Positions 34,942-44,565 of a DNA stretch of 64,000 bases are shown here, one piece after another. Within the stretch, counting starts at the first letter, position 1; each line of letters opens with the position of its first letter. A model generated the notes under the pieces. The model did not search any database, was not told where the DNA came from, and saw nothing but the letters and a program-made list of their open reading frames with translations. The position numbers were made by a program, and so were the translations under genes. This stretch comes from Orbus sasakiae. Its GTDB lineage: Bacteria; Pseudomonadota; Gammaproteobacteria; Enterobacterales; Orbaceae. The stretch spans positions 1,054,001 to 1,118,000 of the forward strand of contig NZ_BAABHY010000001.1 of assembly GCF_039542345.1 (NCBI RefSeq), written 5' to 3'.

Positions 34942-36459
34942 TTATTCCTTTATGTCCTGATGGATTGGCAACATTAATGTAAACTGAGCCCCTGGATTCC
35001 TATTTTTGACGGTAATATCACCTTGTAACTGAATCGCCAATTGTTTAGCGATGGTAAGTCCAATGCCAGTCCCTGATACCCCTTCAGTTAATGAATTATT
35101 TAATCGATAAAAAGGTTTAAAAATCATTGATAATGCATGGTTAGCAATACCCTCACCATAATCACGAATAGAAATCATAAAATGTGAGTTTTGACGATCA
35201 ATTGATAAATCCACACGTTGACCTTTTGCTGCATATTTTTCTGCATTACTGAGTAAGTTGTTAATAATTTGGATTAGTTTATCTTCATCTGTCACAATCG
35301 TATCATCACCAACATAAGGGTTGAAATGTAATTTCATTGATTTTTTAGCTAAAATAGGTTCAAAAATTAGGCAGTTTTTATTTAACAATACATTAAGATG
35401 AATTTTTTTGATCGTTAACTTTGCTGATTTTGTAAAATTGAGTACATTTTGAATCAATCGGGTTAATCGCTGACTTTCTTGGGTAATAACATCAATATAT
35501 TGTGGAACAGGTTCCGCTTCATCAACTAAACGCTCTTTAAGCATTTCAGAATACAATGTGATATTCGTTAAGGGGGTCTTAAATTCATGAGAGACTTGAC
35601 CAACAAAACTAACTTGCTGACGAGCAAGTCTCAATGTTCGTGTGTATTCAAGGTAGCTATAGACAAAAATAACGATAATAAATCCAACTAACACAGTAAG
35701 TACGACAATACCTAACAAATAAAGGATGGTATTATTTTGATCTTGAAAGTAATATTCTATCTGCCAATTTTTTAAGGGATAGTTTAAAAGTAATGATATT
35801 GACTGAAGTGATTGGTCATCAAGCACTTGTTCAGGTGAATTCTGATAAATCAATTGACCGTTATCGATAATCACAAAGTGATCAACTAAATGATGATCAT
35901 CAAGTTCTAAGGTTAAATCAAGTAATAATTTAATGTAATTAAGCTGAAATCCCATTAATTGGTTTTGATTATAAAGCCAATAAATTAATACCGGGCCGTT
36001 ATTATCATAGCTCATATACCAGCCTGATTTCGGTTTTGCTTGCTCTGAATCAATGTAATGAGCAAATAGTACAGATGGATCTTGTGCAATCATCCCCACA
36101 AGAGATTGCCAAGATGTATTAGTTTGAGTCGAATTTGACGTATATACCTCATCTTTACCATCAATAACAAAAACATTTTTAATATCAATATCATTGTCTA
36201 ATAAGTGGTTAAAATTTGGTTTCTCAGGCTGAATAAAGCGGCTGATTGCCTGAATATGTACCGCTTTTTGTTCTAACAGCGTTTGTACCATTAAACTGAT
36301 CGTATTAACACGGCTTTGTGCAAACTGACTGCTTTGATATTGCCGTGATAAGACTTCATGCTTAATCGCCCTCGCACCAAGCAAAATGACAAAAGTAATA
36401 ATAACTAATGCACTCACTATAAAAAATAATCGTTTTTTATCTATTTTCATTTTGCTCAT
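34942..36459 (-). CDS. Membrane sensor histidine kinase
   Basis: 505 residues. One membrane helix near the N-terminus (LFFIVSALVIITFVILLGA), a periplasmic sensor of about 210 residues, and a second helix (LLGIVVLTVLVGFIIVIFVY). Then a HisKA domain with FVGQVSHEFKTPLTNITLYS (phosphoacceptor His) and HATPase motifs NNLLSNAEKYA, DYGEGI and GVSGTGIGLTIAK. No HAMP domain is obvious. The periplasmic part has no recognised fold by eye. Paired with the downstream response regulator. Confidence 0.92.
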   Translation of the reverse strand: MSKMKIDKKRLFFIVSALVIITFVILLGARAIKHEVLSRQYQSSQFAQSRVNTISLMVQTLLEQKAVHIQAISRFIQPEKPNFNHLLDNDIDIKNVFVIDGKDEVYTSNSTQTNTSWQSLVGMIAQDPSVLFAHYIDSEQAKPKSGWYMSYDNNGPVLIYWLYNQNQLMGFQLNYIKLLLDLTLELDDHHLVDHFVIIDNGQLIYQNSPEQVLDDQSLQSISLLLNYPLKNWQIEYYFQDQNNTILYLLGIVVLTVLVGFIIVIFVYSYLEYTRTLRLARQQVSFVGQVSHEFKTPLTNITLYSEMLKERLVDEAEPVPQYIDVITQESQRLTRLIQNVLNFTKSAKLTIKKIHLNVLLNKNCLIFEPILAKKSMKLHFNPYVGDDTIVTDEDKLIQIINNLLSNAEKYAAKGQRVDLSIDRQNSHFMISIRDYGEGIANHALSMIFKPFYRLNNSLTEGVSGTGIGLTIAKQLAIQLQGDITVKNRNPGAQFTLMLPIHQDIKE

Positions 36460-36582
36460 AACTATATATGAAATATCCTGTGATCATAAAAAGGTTTCAC
36501 ACTGAATACTGAAACCTTTAAGGTAAAATCGATGATCCATCGTCGTTAACAATGTGTGATGTGGTTTTATGCAATCATAACA

Positions 36583-37926
36583 TTATTTTTGTTTTATCGT
36601 ACTTTGTCTTGAATCAAATTGGAATTCAGTGGCTTTTTTCATATACACATCCGAACTATCTTCATCAATACTGTCTGCCATGATTTGATTTTTTTCAGCT
36701 TGTTCTAAAGCTCGATTTGACGCTTCTGGTGATGCAAAACTACTGGTTAGTACTTTCAATTTATTCGCATTCTCAATAATCAATTCTTTAGCTTCAGTAA
36801 TATTGCCTTGATTATAAAGTTGTAACGCTTTTTCGTTTTCAAGCGTGACTTTTTGGATTTCAGACTCAGCCAACACGGCTTCAACAATATTTTGTTTAAC
36901 GTCGTCTTCTTGGTCTGTATAAGTCAATATAATATAGTCTTCATAGTTAATCGCCTGCTGGTTGACCAAATCCTCATAATTAACGGTGACATCAGCAATG
37001 GTTTTTTGTTGTTCACTAGCCTCTTCATCAGACACGATTTCTAACAGGACATACTTTTCTTGATTAGCATATAGCTGATTCATTTTGACGGTAACGGTAT
37101 TATTGTCAATATTTCCGTCACGCCCCAATAAGCGAATTGGAGTGACCCCGTCATGTAAAGTAATGGTTACGGTAACCTCTTGTGCAACCACAGACATAAC
37201 ATCTTTAAATTCATTCACAAAAACAGCTTCTAAATCAGCTGATTTCTCGACGAATGCGTGGTTTCCATCACTATAACTGGCAATGCTTGCCATTAATTTT
37301 TCATTGTAATCATCACCTAAACCAATAGTCGTAACGGCAATGCCTTTACTCGCTGCAATTTTCGCTAATTCAGCAAGCTCGTTGACCGAGGTCGGTCCAA
37401 CATTAGCTTGACCATCTGAAAGTAAAATAATGCGATTCACTTTACTTTTATCTAAGTATTTATCGACTTGATTAATACCTTTGCTTAAACCAGCAAATAA
37501 TGCCGTCATGCCATTAGCCTGTATTTTTTGGTTGATTATTGTAATGAGTTGCGTTTTGTTCACGACTTTAGTCGCCGGAATCACCACCTTAGCATCGCTA
37601 TCATAAGCAATAACTGAAACCATATCATCTTGATTCAGCATATTGATCGCCATGATGGCGGCTTGACGCGCTTTCTCAATACGGTCACCAGACATTGAAC
37701 CCGAACGATCAATCACTAATGCTAAATTAATGGGCACGCGTGTTTGATTTTTAATGGGATCGCCAATTAATGATACTTTTAAATAATTGGGCTGAGCTTC
37801 ATCGACTAAGACAACGGGCGATGCTAATTCTGTTTTTACGGTGACTTGGCTTGGTAATGTTTTTGCTTGTGCAAACAAAGCCAAACAAGATAAGCCTAAG
37901 ACAGTAAGGGTATATTTGATCTTCAT
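36583..37926 (-). CDS. Exported von Willebrand factor A domain protein
   Basis: 447 residues, signal peptide to about ALFAQA. The VWA domain (about 60-240) carries a full metal-binding MIDAS: DRSGSMSG (DxSxS), the Thr in NGMTALFAGL and LLSDGQANVGP. A beta-rich segment and a C-terminal helical stretch follow. Such proteins act as secreted or envelope adhesion or assembly factors; substrate unknown. It is divergent from nothing nearby and lies 123 bases upstream of the two-component pair on the same strand, so linked function or regulation is plausible. Confidence 0.85.
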   Translation of the reverse strand: MKIKYTLTVLGLSCLALFAQAKTLPSQVTVKTELASPVVLVDEAQPNYLKVSLIGDPIKNQTRVPINLALVIDRSGSMSGDRIEKARQAAIMAINMLNQDDMVSVIAYDSDAKVVIPATKVVNKTQLITIINQKIQANGMTALFAGLSKGINQVDKYLDKSKVNRIILLSDGQANVGPTSVNELAELAKIAASKGIAVTTIGLGDDYNEKLMASIASYSDGNHAFVEKSADLEAVFVNEFKDVMSVVAQEVTVTITLHDGVTPIRLLGRDGNIDNNTVTVKMNQLYANQEKYVLLEIVSDEEASEQQKTIADVTVNYEDLVNQQAINYEDYIILTYTDQEDDVKQNIVEAVLAESEIQKVTLENEKALQLYNQGNITEAKELIIENANKLKVLTSSFASPEASNRALEQAEKNQIMADSIDEDSSDVYMKKATEFQFDSRQSTIKQK

Positions 37927-38121
37927 GCCATCATTCCTTTTATTGATTATAACTGTGTTGTTTTAGGCAGTTTGCACGATAAAAAAGATTATCTGTTAGA
38001 TATTTGTAGAATATTGTAAAAATTTGTAAAAATATACACTGATTTTTTTGAAATTGACTTTATCATGGAACACGTTAGTCATCGTGACTAACGTGAGATT
38101 TGAATAACTTTAACTGATCAT

Positions 38122-38886
38122 TTAATCATTAGATGTATGAACACCCCATCGTTTAGCAACATTTTCAATATCTGCATGTGCAAGCCAATTATCGACAAAA
38201 ATTAATAATTCATCATTTTGTTTCTGCATCATATACGCTTTGTAACTTTTGGTACCAGTAAATGGTGTGGTGGTCGCCATACATAAAACACCAGGTTCTG
38301 TATAAGCATAGTGATAACCTTCAATTAAATCGGTGACCATCATATCCGCGGTTTTATCCCTTAGCGCTTGTAGATTATCAATATTATTTTTAACACGAAT
38401 CACTTGGGCTGTATCAATATAGCGGTTGACAAAACTTTCATTCGTCCCACCAGGATTAACCACGACTTTAACCTCAGCTTGATTAATGTGTTGAAGATCA
38501 ACTAGTTTCGGGGCTGACGCACAACTGGCTAAAGCAATTTTCCCATTGGGAACAATTTGCTTTGATAATAAAAATTGCTCAGCCCTTGCCGTGGTATAGG
38601 TGACACCGCCCATCGCAATATCAAACTTATCATCGGCAAGATCTTGAGATAATGTGGGCCAACTGCTGATAACAAATACTGGGACAACATTTAATGAATG
38701 CGCTAAATCTTTTGCTAGATCAATATCAAAACCGACCAATTTATTATTATCAAAATACGCCAATGGTGCATAATCGGCAGGCACCCCAATACGTAACATC
38801 CCTGATGATTGTATTTGTTCAAATGTTCTAGCAGAAAGTGATTGAGCGGTTAACAGCAACACTAAAATCAATAAGACCTTTTTCAT
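38122..38886 (-). CDS. PheC-like periplasmic dehydratase / solute-binding protein
   Basis: 254 residues, signal peptide to about TAQSLSA. SBP type 3 fold: SGMLRIGVPADYAPLAYFDN, GFDIDLAKDLA, SSWPTLSQDLADDKFDIAMG, VNPGGTNESFVNRYI, DKTADMMVTDLIEGYHYA. This order, especially SWP-L-DFADDRFDIAM-G and VNPGGTNE, matches periplasmic cyclohexadienyl dehydratase (PheC) of Pseudomonas better than amino-acid binding proteins. No ABC transporter genes adjoin, supporting an enzymatic role (arogenate or prephenate to Phe or phenylpyruvate) outside the cytosol. An orphan amino-acid binding protein remains possible. Confidence 0.75.
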   Translation of the reverse strand: MKKVLLILVLLLTAQSLSARTFEQIQSSGMLRIGVPADYAPLAYFDNNKLVGFDIDLAKDLAHSLNVVPVFVISSWPTLSQDLADDKFDIAMGGVTYTTARAEQFLLSKQIVPNGKIALASCASAPKLVDLQHINQAEVKVVVNPGGTNESFVNRYIDTAQVIRVKNNIDNLQALRDKTADMMVTDLIEGYHYAYTEPGVLCMATTTPFTGTKSYKAYMMQKQNDELLIFVDNWLAHADIENVAKRWGVHTSND

Positions 38887-39078
38887 AAACCCTTCTTTTT
38901 ATCGTTATCGTCAAAATAGACTGACATTATTGATTATCTGTATTTTTGTTGTCTAGCGAAAAATGCAGCAATAATGACTCATCTTTTAATTACTTAACAT
39001 AAAATAAAATTTTATTTATGTGTATAACGTAATTTTTACGCTATAATCCCAAACTTTTCTATTAATCAATTTTATATT

Positions 39079-40422
39079 ATGCGTATTATTCTTATTGGTA
39101 TCACTCTATTTGCACTGTTTTTTGGTGCGGGTAATCTTATCTTTCCGGTTATGTTAGGGCAATTGTCTGGTAACCATTTTAGTCTAGCTTCTTTAGGTTT
39201 TGTTGTAACAGGTGTCATTATGCCCTTGCTTGGCGTCATGGCGATGGGGTTCTCAGGTGAGAAAGATTTTCTAAAAATTGCTCAACGCTGCGGAATCGTG
39301 TTTGGACTTATCTTTGCAACAACTCTCTATCTGACAATTGGGCCTTTATTCGCAATGCCAAGAACGGGAAGTGTTTCTTATGAAATCGGTATTAAACCGT
39401 TTGTCGATGAAAAATATAATACTGTTTGCTTAGCTCTTTTTTCTGTTGGTTTTTATGGTTTTTGCTGTTTATTATCATTAAACCCGCATAAATTTATCGA
39501 TATTGTTGGTAAATTTTTAACCCCTGTAAAAATTACTTTTATCCTGATTTTAATTTTAGCCGCTTTAATCTTCCCTATGGGCCAATCACTACCGCCTATT
39601 ACCGCAGAGTATCAAAACTTGCCCTTCTTCACGGGATTTTCTGAAGGCTATTTAACAATGGACACATTAGCCTCATTAGTATTTGGTATTATTGTTGTGC
39701 AGGGTATCATCAGTTTTGGCATAAAAGATAAAAGTAAAATTGTTATTGCTTGCTTTAAAGCAAGTTTAATTGCCGGTATTATTTTAGCCTTTTTCTATGT
39801 TTCTTTAGCCTACATGGGCGCAACAAGTGTCACCACATTAGGCGTACTTGAAAATGGTGGGCAAGTATTAGCCCGAGTGTCAACTTACTACTTTGGTACA
39901 TGGGGTAACTTAATTCTAGGTCTAATGGTTACCGTTGCATGTATGACGACAAATATTGGCTTAACACATGCTTGCGCTAATTATTTAGTCTCAATCTTTC
40001 CAAAATTGTCTTATCGTCAGTATGCCGTTATTTTCTCGATTGTAAGTGCGTTATTTGCAAATGTTGGCTTAACCACATTAATTTCATTTTCTGTGCCGGT
40101 TTTATCGATTATTTACCCGGTCACGATCATTTTCATCGTATTGACTTTTGCACATCAACTCTTTAATGGGAGCAAATTAGTTTATGCTGGGGCAATTTAT
40201 TTAACATTATTAACCAGTATTCTATTCGAATTAAATGCCGTCATGTTGCCGGGTTCAATGCTGTATGATTATATGCCAGCGCTCGCTAAAGCAGTTTGGT
40301 CTGTCAATGATTTATGTGTGATGTATGTGCCACTTTACCTGCAAGGATTAGGATGGATCACACCAGCAATAATTGGTGCTATACTAGGCTATATTTGTAG
40401 TAAATGTATCGTACGTCAATAA
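39079..40422 (+). CDS. brnQ: Branched-chain amino acid carrier, BrnQ type
   Basis: 447 residues, about 12 membrane helices, LIVCS family. N-terminal FALFFGAGNLIFPVMLGQLS is the family hallmark; later TVACMTTNIGLTHACANYL. Cation-coupled uptake of Leu, Ile and Val across the inner membrane. Its end lies 12 bases before the apt ATG, so the two may share a transcript. Confidence 0.93.
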   Translation: MRIILIGITLFALFFGAGNLIFPVMLGQLSGNHFSLASLGFVVTGVIMPLLGVMAMGFSGEKDFLKIAQRCGIVFGLIFATTLYLTIGPLFAMPRTGSVSYEIGIKPFVDEKYNTVCLALFSVGFYGFCCLLSLNPHKFIDIVGKFLTPVKITFILILILAALIFPMGQSLPPITAEYQNLPFFTGFSEGYLTMDTLASLVFGIIVVQGIISFGIKDKSKIVIACFKASLIAGIILAFFYVSLAYMGATSVTTLGVLENGGQVLARVSTYYFGTWGNLILGLMVTVACMTTNIGLTHACANYLVSIFPKLSYRQYAVIFSIVSALFANVGLTTLISFSVPVLSIIYPVTIIFIVLTFAHQLFNGSKLVYAGAIYLTLLTSILFELNAVMLPGSMLYDYMPALAKAVWSVNDLCVMYVPLYLQGLGWITPAIIGAILGYICSKCIVRQ

Positions 40423-40433
40423 GGAAATCAGCG

Positions 40434-40985
40434 ATGTCAGATAAACAAGCTCAATTAGATCTTATTAAAAATAGTATTATCACTATTCCTAATTATCCAA
40501 AGGAAGGCATACTATTTCGTGATATCACCAGTTTGTTAGAAAATCCAATGGCCTTTAAAACCACAATTGAATTACTTGTTGAACACTATCAAGGTAAAAA
40601 GATAGATAAGGTTGTTGGTACTGAAGCGCGAGGCTTTATTTTTGCAGCGCCAATTGCTTTAGCACTGGGTGTCGGATTTATTCCGGTAAGAAAACCGCAC
40701 AAATTACCACGTCATGTGTTTAAAGAAGAGTACCAACTTGAATATGGTACTGATGCGTTAGAAATTCATACCGATGCGATTAATTCTGGTGAGCGAGTGT
40801 TAATCGTTGATGATCTTCTTGCGACCGGTGGTACGGTAACGGCGACAGCAAATTTAATTCGCAAAGCCGGTGGAATTGTTGAAGATGCGGCGTTTGTGAT
40901 TGATTTACCTGATCTTGGTGGTAAACAAAAATTAACGGATATGGGTGTCAATTGCTTTACGTTGGTTGATTTTGCTGGACACTAA
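40434..40985 (+). CDS. apt: Adenine phosphoribosyltransferase
   Basis: Salvages adenine with PRPP to AMP. I place the start at ATG 40434 (AAGGA nine bases upstream), giving 183 residues as in E. coli; a longer frame overlaps brnQ. Visible: IPNYPKEGILFRDITSLLEN, GTEARGFIFAAPIALALGVG, VPVRKPHKLP-like FIPVRKPHKLP, and the PRPP loop VLIVDDLLATGGTVTAT. Confidence 0.97.
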   Translation: MSDKQAQLDLIKNSIITIPNYPKEGILFRDITSLLENPMAFKTTIELLVEHYQGKKIDKVVGTEARGFIFAAPIALALGVGFIPVRKPHKLPRHVFKEEYQLEYGTDALEIHTDAINSGERVLIVDDLLATGGTVTATANLIRKAGGIVEDAAFVIDLPDLGGKQKLTDMGVNCFTLVDFAGH

Positions 40986-41001
40986 TTTTTCATAAATTAT
41001 C

Positions 41002-41026
41002 AAGGGCACGTCTGTGCCCTTTTTTC
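41002..41026 (+). terminator. apt terminator
   Basis: AGGGCAC, GTCT, GTGCCCT, then TTTTTT. Strong intrinsic terminator 16 bases after the apt stop. Confidence 0.92.
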
Positions 41027-41204
41027 TAACCGTGTTATAACGTCTATCAATACACGCTATTATGGCAATGATATTGTCATTTTTCCTAATACTTCGATAG
41101 GTTATTTTTATTAGCTTTTATTGTGTTTAAAGCGCACTATAAAAACAGATAATGCCATAGGCTTATCTCAAAATATAAACCACATAGAAAGTAAGGAATT
41201 AAGA

Positions 41205-43601
41205 ATGAGTATACAAAATAAACCGACAGGTTTTAGCAAGTATTTCATTTGGCTGGTTGCATTGATATTGCTGGCAAGTGGAGCATTTTTATTTATTAAT
41301 GGTATTCGGCTGATCATGGTCGGCGGTAGCTGGTATTTTGCTCTAATGGGCATTGCTATGCTATTTTCATCAATCACCCTTTTCATGTTCAAACCCATCG
41401 GTGCTGTCGTTTATGGTATCGCTTATGCATTAACAATTATCTGGGCATTAATCGAAGTGGGTCTGCAATTTTGGCCATTATTTTCACGTTTAGCCGTGTT
41501 TGGTGGCTTTGCAATGCTCGTTGCGTTTGCATATCCTGCACTCATTTTAGCAAAACGACGTGAAAAATCGTCGGGTGGTTATAAACTTGGCGGCATCATA
41601 GCCGTCTGTTTGGTGATTGCATTAGGGCTGATGTTTACTGAACATAATACCATTTACAATTCAATTCAAGTCCAAAAAAATACACTAGCAGCAAAAGATG
41701 CACCGACTGATTGGCAACAATATGCCAATACCACAAAGGGCACACGATTCTCTGGCGCTGACCAAATCACCAAAGAGAATATTAATCAGTTGGAAGTTGC
41801 TTGGACCTACCGTACTGGTTATTTCCCACAAAGTAATGGTTCAGGTGCTGAAGATCAAAATACCCCATTACAAATTAATGATACAGTATACTTATGTACC
41901 GCAAATAATGTTGTCATTGCAATTGATGCTGATGCTGGGACTGAAAAATGGACTTATGATCCTAAAACTTCAGTACCAAACTGGCAACGTTGCCGAGGTT
42001 TAGCATACCATGCTGATTCCAGCAATCAAAAGCCATCAGAGCCTATTGAGCTTACGCCTAACGCAACACTAACTTCGGCTTGTTCAAGTCGTATTATTAT
42101 GAACACACTTGATGCAAGATTAGTGGCCATTGATGCACAAACAGGTCAATTATGTGATACGTTTGGTGATAATGGGATCGTTGATTTGAAAAAGAATATG
42201 GGTGACATCCCTCCTGGCTATTACACCATTACATCCGCGCCCCTCGTTGCCGATGATGTCATTGTTGTTGGTGGTCGTGTTGCGGATAATTTTTCAGTTG
42301 GTGAGCCTGGTGGTGTCATTCGTGCATTTGACGTTCATACAGGTCAATTAGTCTGGGCATGGGATCCAGGTAATCCAAGTATTACCGATGTTCCACCACC
42401 AGGTGAAACATATACCCGTGGTACGGTAAACGTTTGGACTACGATGGCCTACGACCCGGATTTAGATTTAATTTATGCCCCAACAGGTAACGCTACACCA
42501 GACTTTTTCGGTGGCCTGCGTACCAAATATGATGATGAATATAACTCATCGATTGTCGCTTTAGACCGTAAAACAGGCCAAATACGTTGGTCATTTAGAA
42601 CAGCGCACCATGATTTATGGGACTATGATTTGCCGGCTCAACCGCTACTTTATGACATACCTGATGGTAATGGTGGTGTGCAAAAAGCGATTATACAGAC
42701 CACCAAATCAGGTGAAATCTTTATGTTAGATAGAGCAACCGGAACCCCACTTGCAAAAGTCGAAGAACGTCCGGTTCCACAAGGTGATGTTAAAGGTGAA
42801 TATTATGCCCCAACCCAACCATTTTCTGTTGAAATGCCATCAATAGGTAATGAAACCTTAACCGAAGCAGATATGTGGGGAGCTACCCCCTTTGATCAAC
42901 TGTTATGTCGTATTGATTTTGTCGGTTCGGAATATCAAGGGTTATTTACCCCTCCTGGCATGAGTAAAACATTGCAATATCCTGGTTCTTTAGGGGGGAT
43001 GAACTGGGGAAGTGTTGCAGTCGATCCTCAGACAAATATTATGTATGTCAATGATATGCGTATTGGTCTTACCAACTGGATGATTCCGCGAGCAGATATT
43101 CCGGCTAATGCGAGTGGGATTGAAATGGGAATCGTGCCACAAACTGGTACACCATTTGGTGCAATGCGACTTCGTTTTATGTCTCCTGTTGGTGTCCCAT
43201 GCCAAAAACCACCTTATGGTACAATGACCGCTATTGATTTGAAATCAAAACAAATTGTATGGCAAAAACCACTGGGTACGGTTATGGATACAGGTGTATT
43301 TGGTATCGCTATGCATATGCCAATCCCGATTGGAATGCCAACAATTGGGGGTCCAATGACAACAAAATCTGGTTTAGTTTTTTTTGCTGCGACACAAGAC
43401 TTTTATTTAAGAGCTTTTGATAGTGCAACAGGCGAAGAAATTTGGAAGGCACGTTTACCCGTTGGTAGTCAAGGTACACCAATGACTTATATTTCACCTA
43501 AAACCGGTAAACAATATATTGTGATTTCTGCTGGGGGGGCTCGACAATCTCCAGAACGAGGAGATTACGTGATTGCTTACGCCCTACCGGATAAACATTA
43601 A
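41205..43601 (+). CDS. gcd: Membrane-bound PQQ glucose dehydrogenase
   Basis: Oxidises glucose to gluconolactone in the periplasm, passing electrons to ubiquinone. ATG 41205 has AAGGAAT upstream and gives 798 residues (E. coli 796). Five N-terminal membrane helices (first 150 residues) are followed by an eight-bladed quinoprotein propeller: AWTYRTGYFPQS, LYLCTANN-like VYLCTANNVVIAIDADAGTE, WQRCRGLAYH, CSSRIIMNTLDARLVAIDA, HHDLWDYDLPAQPLL, FLRAFD-like FYLRAFDSATGEEIWKARLP, and TYISPKTGKQYIVISAGG. PQQ biosynthesis genes are not in this window, so the cofactor may be made elsewhere or acquired. Confidence 0.96.
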   Translation: MSIQNKPTGFSKYFIWLVALILLASGAFLFINGIRLIMVGGSWYFALMGIAMLFSSITLFMFKPIGAVVYGIAYALTIIWALIEVGLQFWPLFSRLAVFGGFAMLVAFAYPALILAKRREKSSGGYKLGGIIAVCLVIALGLMFTEHNTIYNSIQVQKNTLAAKDAPTDWQQYANTTKGTRFSGADQITKENINQLEVAWTYRTGYFPQSNGSGAEDQNTPLQINDTVYLCTANNVVIAIDADAGTEKWTYDPKTSVPNWQRCRGLAYHADSSNQKPSEPIELTPNATLTSACSSRIIMNTLDARLVAIDAQTGQLCDTFGDNGIVDLKKNMGDIPPGYYTITSAPLVADDVIVVGGRVADNFSVGEPGGVIRAFDVHTGQLVWAWDPGNPSITDVPPPGETYTRGTVNVWTTMAYDPDLDLIYAPTGNATPDFFGGLRTKYDDEYNSSIVALDRKTGQIRWSFRTAHHDLWDYDLPAQPLLYDIPDGNGGVQKAIIQTTKSGEIFMLDRATGTPLAKVEERPVPQGDVKGEYYAPTQPFSVEMPSIGNETLTEADMWGATPFDQLLCRIDFVGSEYQGLFTPPGMSKTLQYPGSLGGMNWGSVAVDPQTNIMYVNDMRIGLTNWMIPRADIPANASGIEMGIVPQTGTPFGAMRLRFMSPVGVPCQKPPYGTMTAIDLKSKQIVWQKPLGTVMDTGVFGIAMHMPIPIGMPTIGGPMTTKSGLVFFAATQDFYLRAFDSATGEEIWKARLPVGSQGTPMTYISPKTGKQYIVISAGGARQSPERGDYVIAYALPDKH

Positions 43602-43612
43602 TCCGATATCTC

Positions 43613-43639
43613 AAAGCCCACTAATATGTGGGCTTTTTA
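43613..43639 (+). terminator. gcd terminator
   Basis: AAAGCCCAC, TAATAT, GTGGGCTTT, followed by TT. Typical intrinsic terminator just after the gcd stop. Confidence 0.9.
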
Positions 43640-43763
43640 TTGCGCTGATTTTATGAGCTGCTTCAATATTCACCAAATGAATAAAAAGTCATTTTTTTTC
43701 TTGATTTATGCTCAAAATGAATTATTATTCAAAAAAACAACATAAATATTAAAAAGGTTTATT

Positions 43764-44534
43764 ATGCTTAGATTTAAACACATCATTGCAAGAACACCCT
43801 GTAAAGCCCTTGTTGACGGATTAACCTCAGCAAATTTAGGTAAGCCCGATTATCAAAAAGCGTTAGATCAACATAATGATTACATTCGTGCATTACAACA
43901 ATGCGATGTTGATATTACAATTTTACCGCCCGATGAAAAATTTCCCGATTCTGTTTTTGTCGAAGATACTGCTTTATGTACTCCCCATTGTGTCATTATC
44001 ACGCGACCGGGTGCTGAAAGCCGCCGTCAAGAGACAGAAATTATTGAAGAGTCAGTAACGCGTTTTTATCCTAAAAAGGTAGAGCGAATCACAGCGCCTG
44101 GTACTGTTGAAGCGGGTGATATTATGATGGTTGGTAGCCATTACTATATTGGTTTATCTGCACGAACGAATCAAGATGGTGCCAATCAAATGATCACCAT
44201 TTTAGAAAAATATGGATTAACTGGATCTATCGTAACACTCGAAAAAGTCTTACATTTAAAAACGGGTTTAGCTTATTTAGAAAATAATAATTTACTTGCA
44301 GCTGGTGAATTTATCACCAAACCAGAATTTCAGCATCTTAACATTATTGAGATTCCACAACAAGAAAGCTATGCAGCCAACTGTATCTGGGTTAATGGTA
44401 ATGTCATTATGCCTTCAGGCTACCCTATAACCAAGTCAAAAATAGCGGCATTGGGCTATAATGTGATTGAAGTCGATACATCTGAATATCGTAAAATTGA
44501 TGGTGGCGTAAGCTGTATGTCGCTACGTTTTTAA
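43764..44534 (+). CDS. Dimethylarginine dimethylaminohydrolase-like amidinotransferase
   Basis: 256 residues, the DDAH length. It contains PDSVFVEDTALCTP (substrate-binding Glu/Asp), APGTVEAGDIMMVG, VLHLKTGLAYLENNNLLAAG (catalytic His) and the C-terminal IDGGVSCMSLRF with catalytic Cys. This Cys-His-Glu guanidino-hydrolase set converts methylated arginines to citrulline, or in some members arginine itself. AAAGG stands eight bases before the ATG. The adjacent arginine/ornithine-type antiporter suggests a small arginine-derivative catabolic unit. Confidence 0.88.
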   Translation: MLRFKHIIARTPCKALVDGLTSANLGKPDYQKALDQHNDYIRALQQCDVDITILPPDEKFPDSVFVEDTALCTPHCVIITRPGAESRRQETEIIEESVTRFYPKKVERITAPGTVEAGDIMMVGSHYYIGLSARTNQDGANQMITILEKYGLTGSIVTLEKVLHLKTGLAYLENNNLLAAGEFITKPEFQHLNIIEIPQQESYAANCIWVNGNVIMPSGYPITKSKIAALGYNVIEVDTSEYRKIDGGVSCMSLRF

Positions 44535-44565
44535 TTACTGATATATCATTTAATAAGAATTGATA

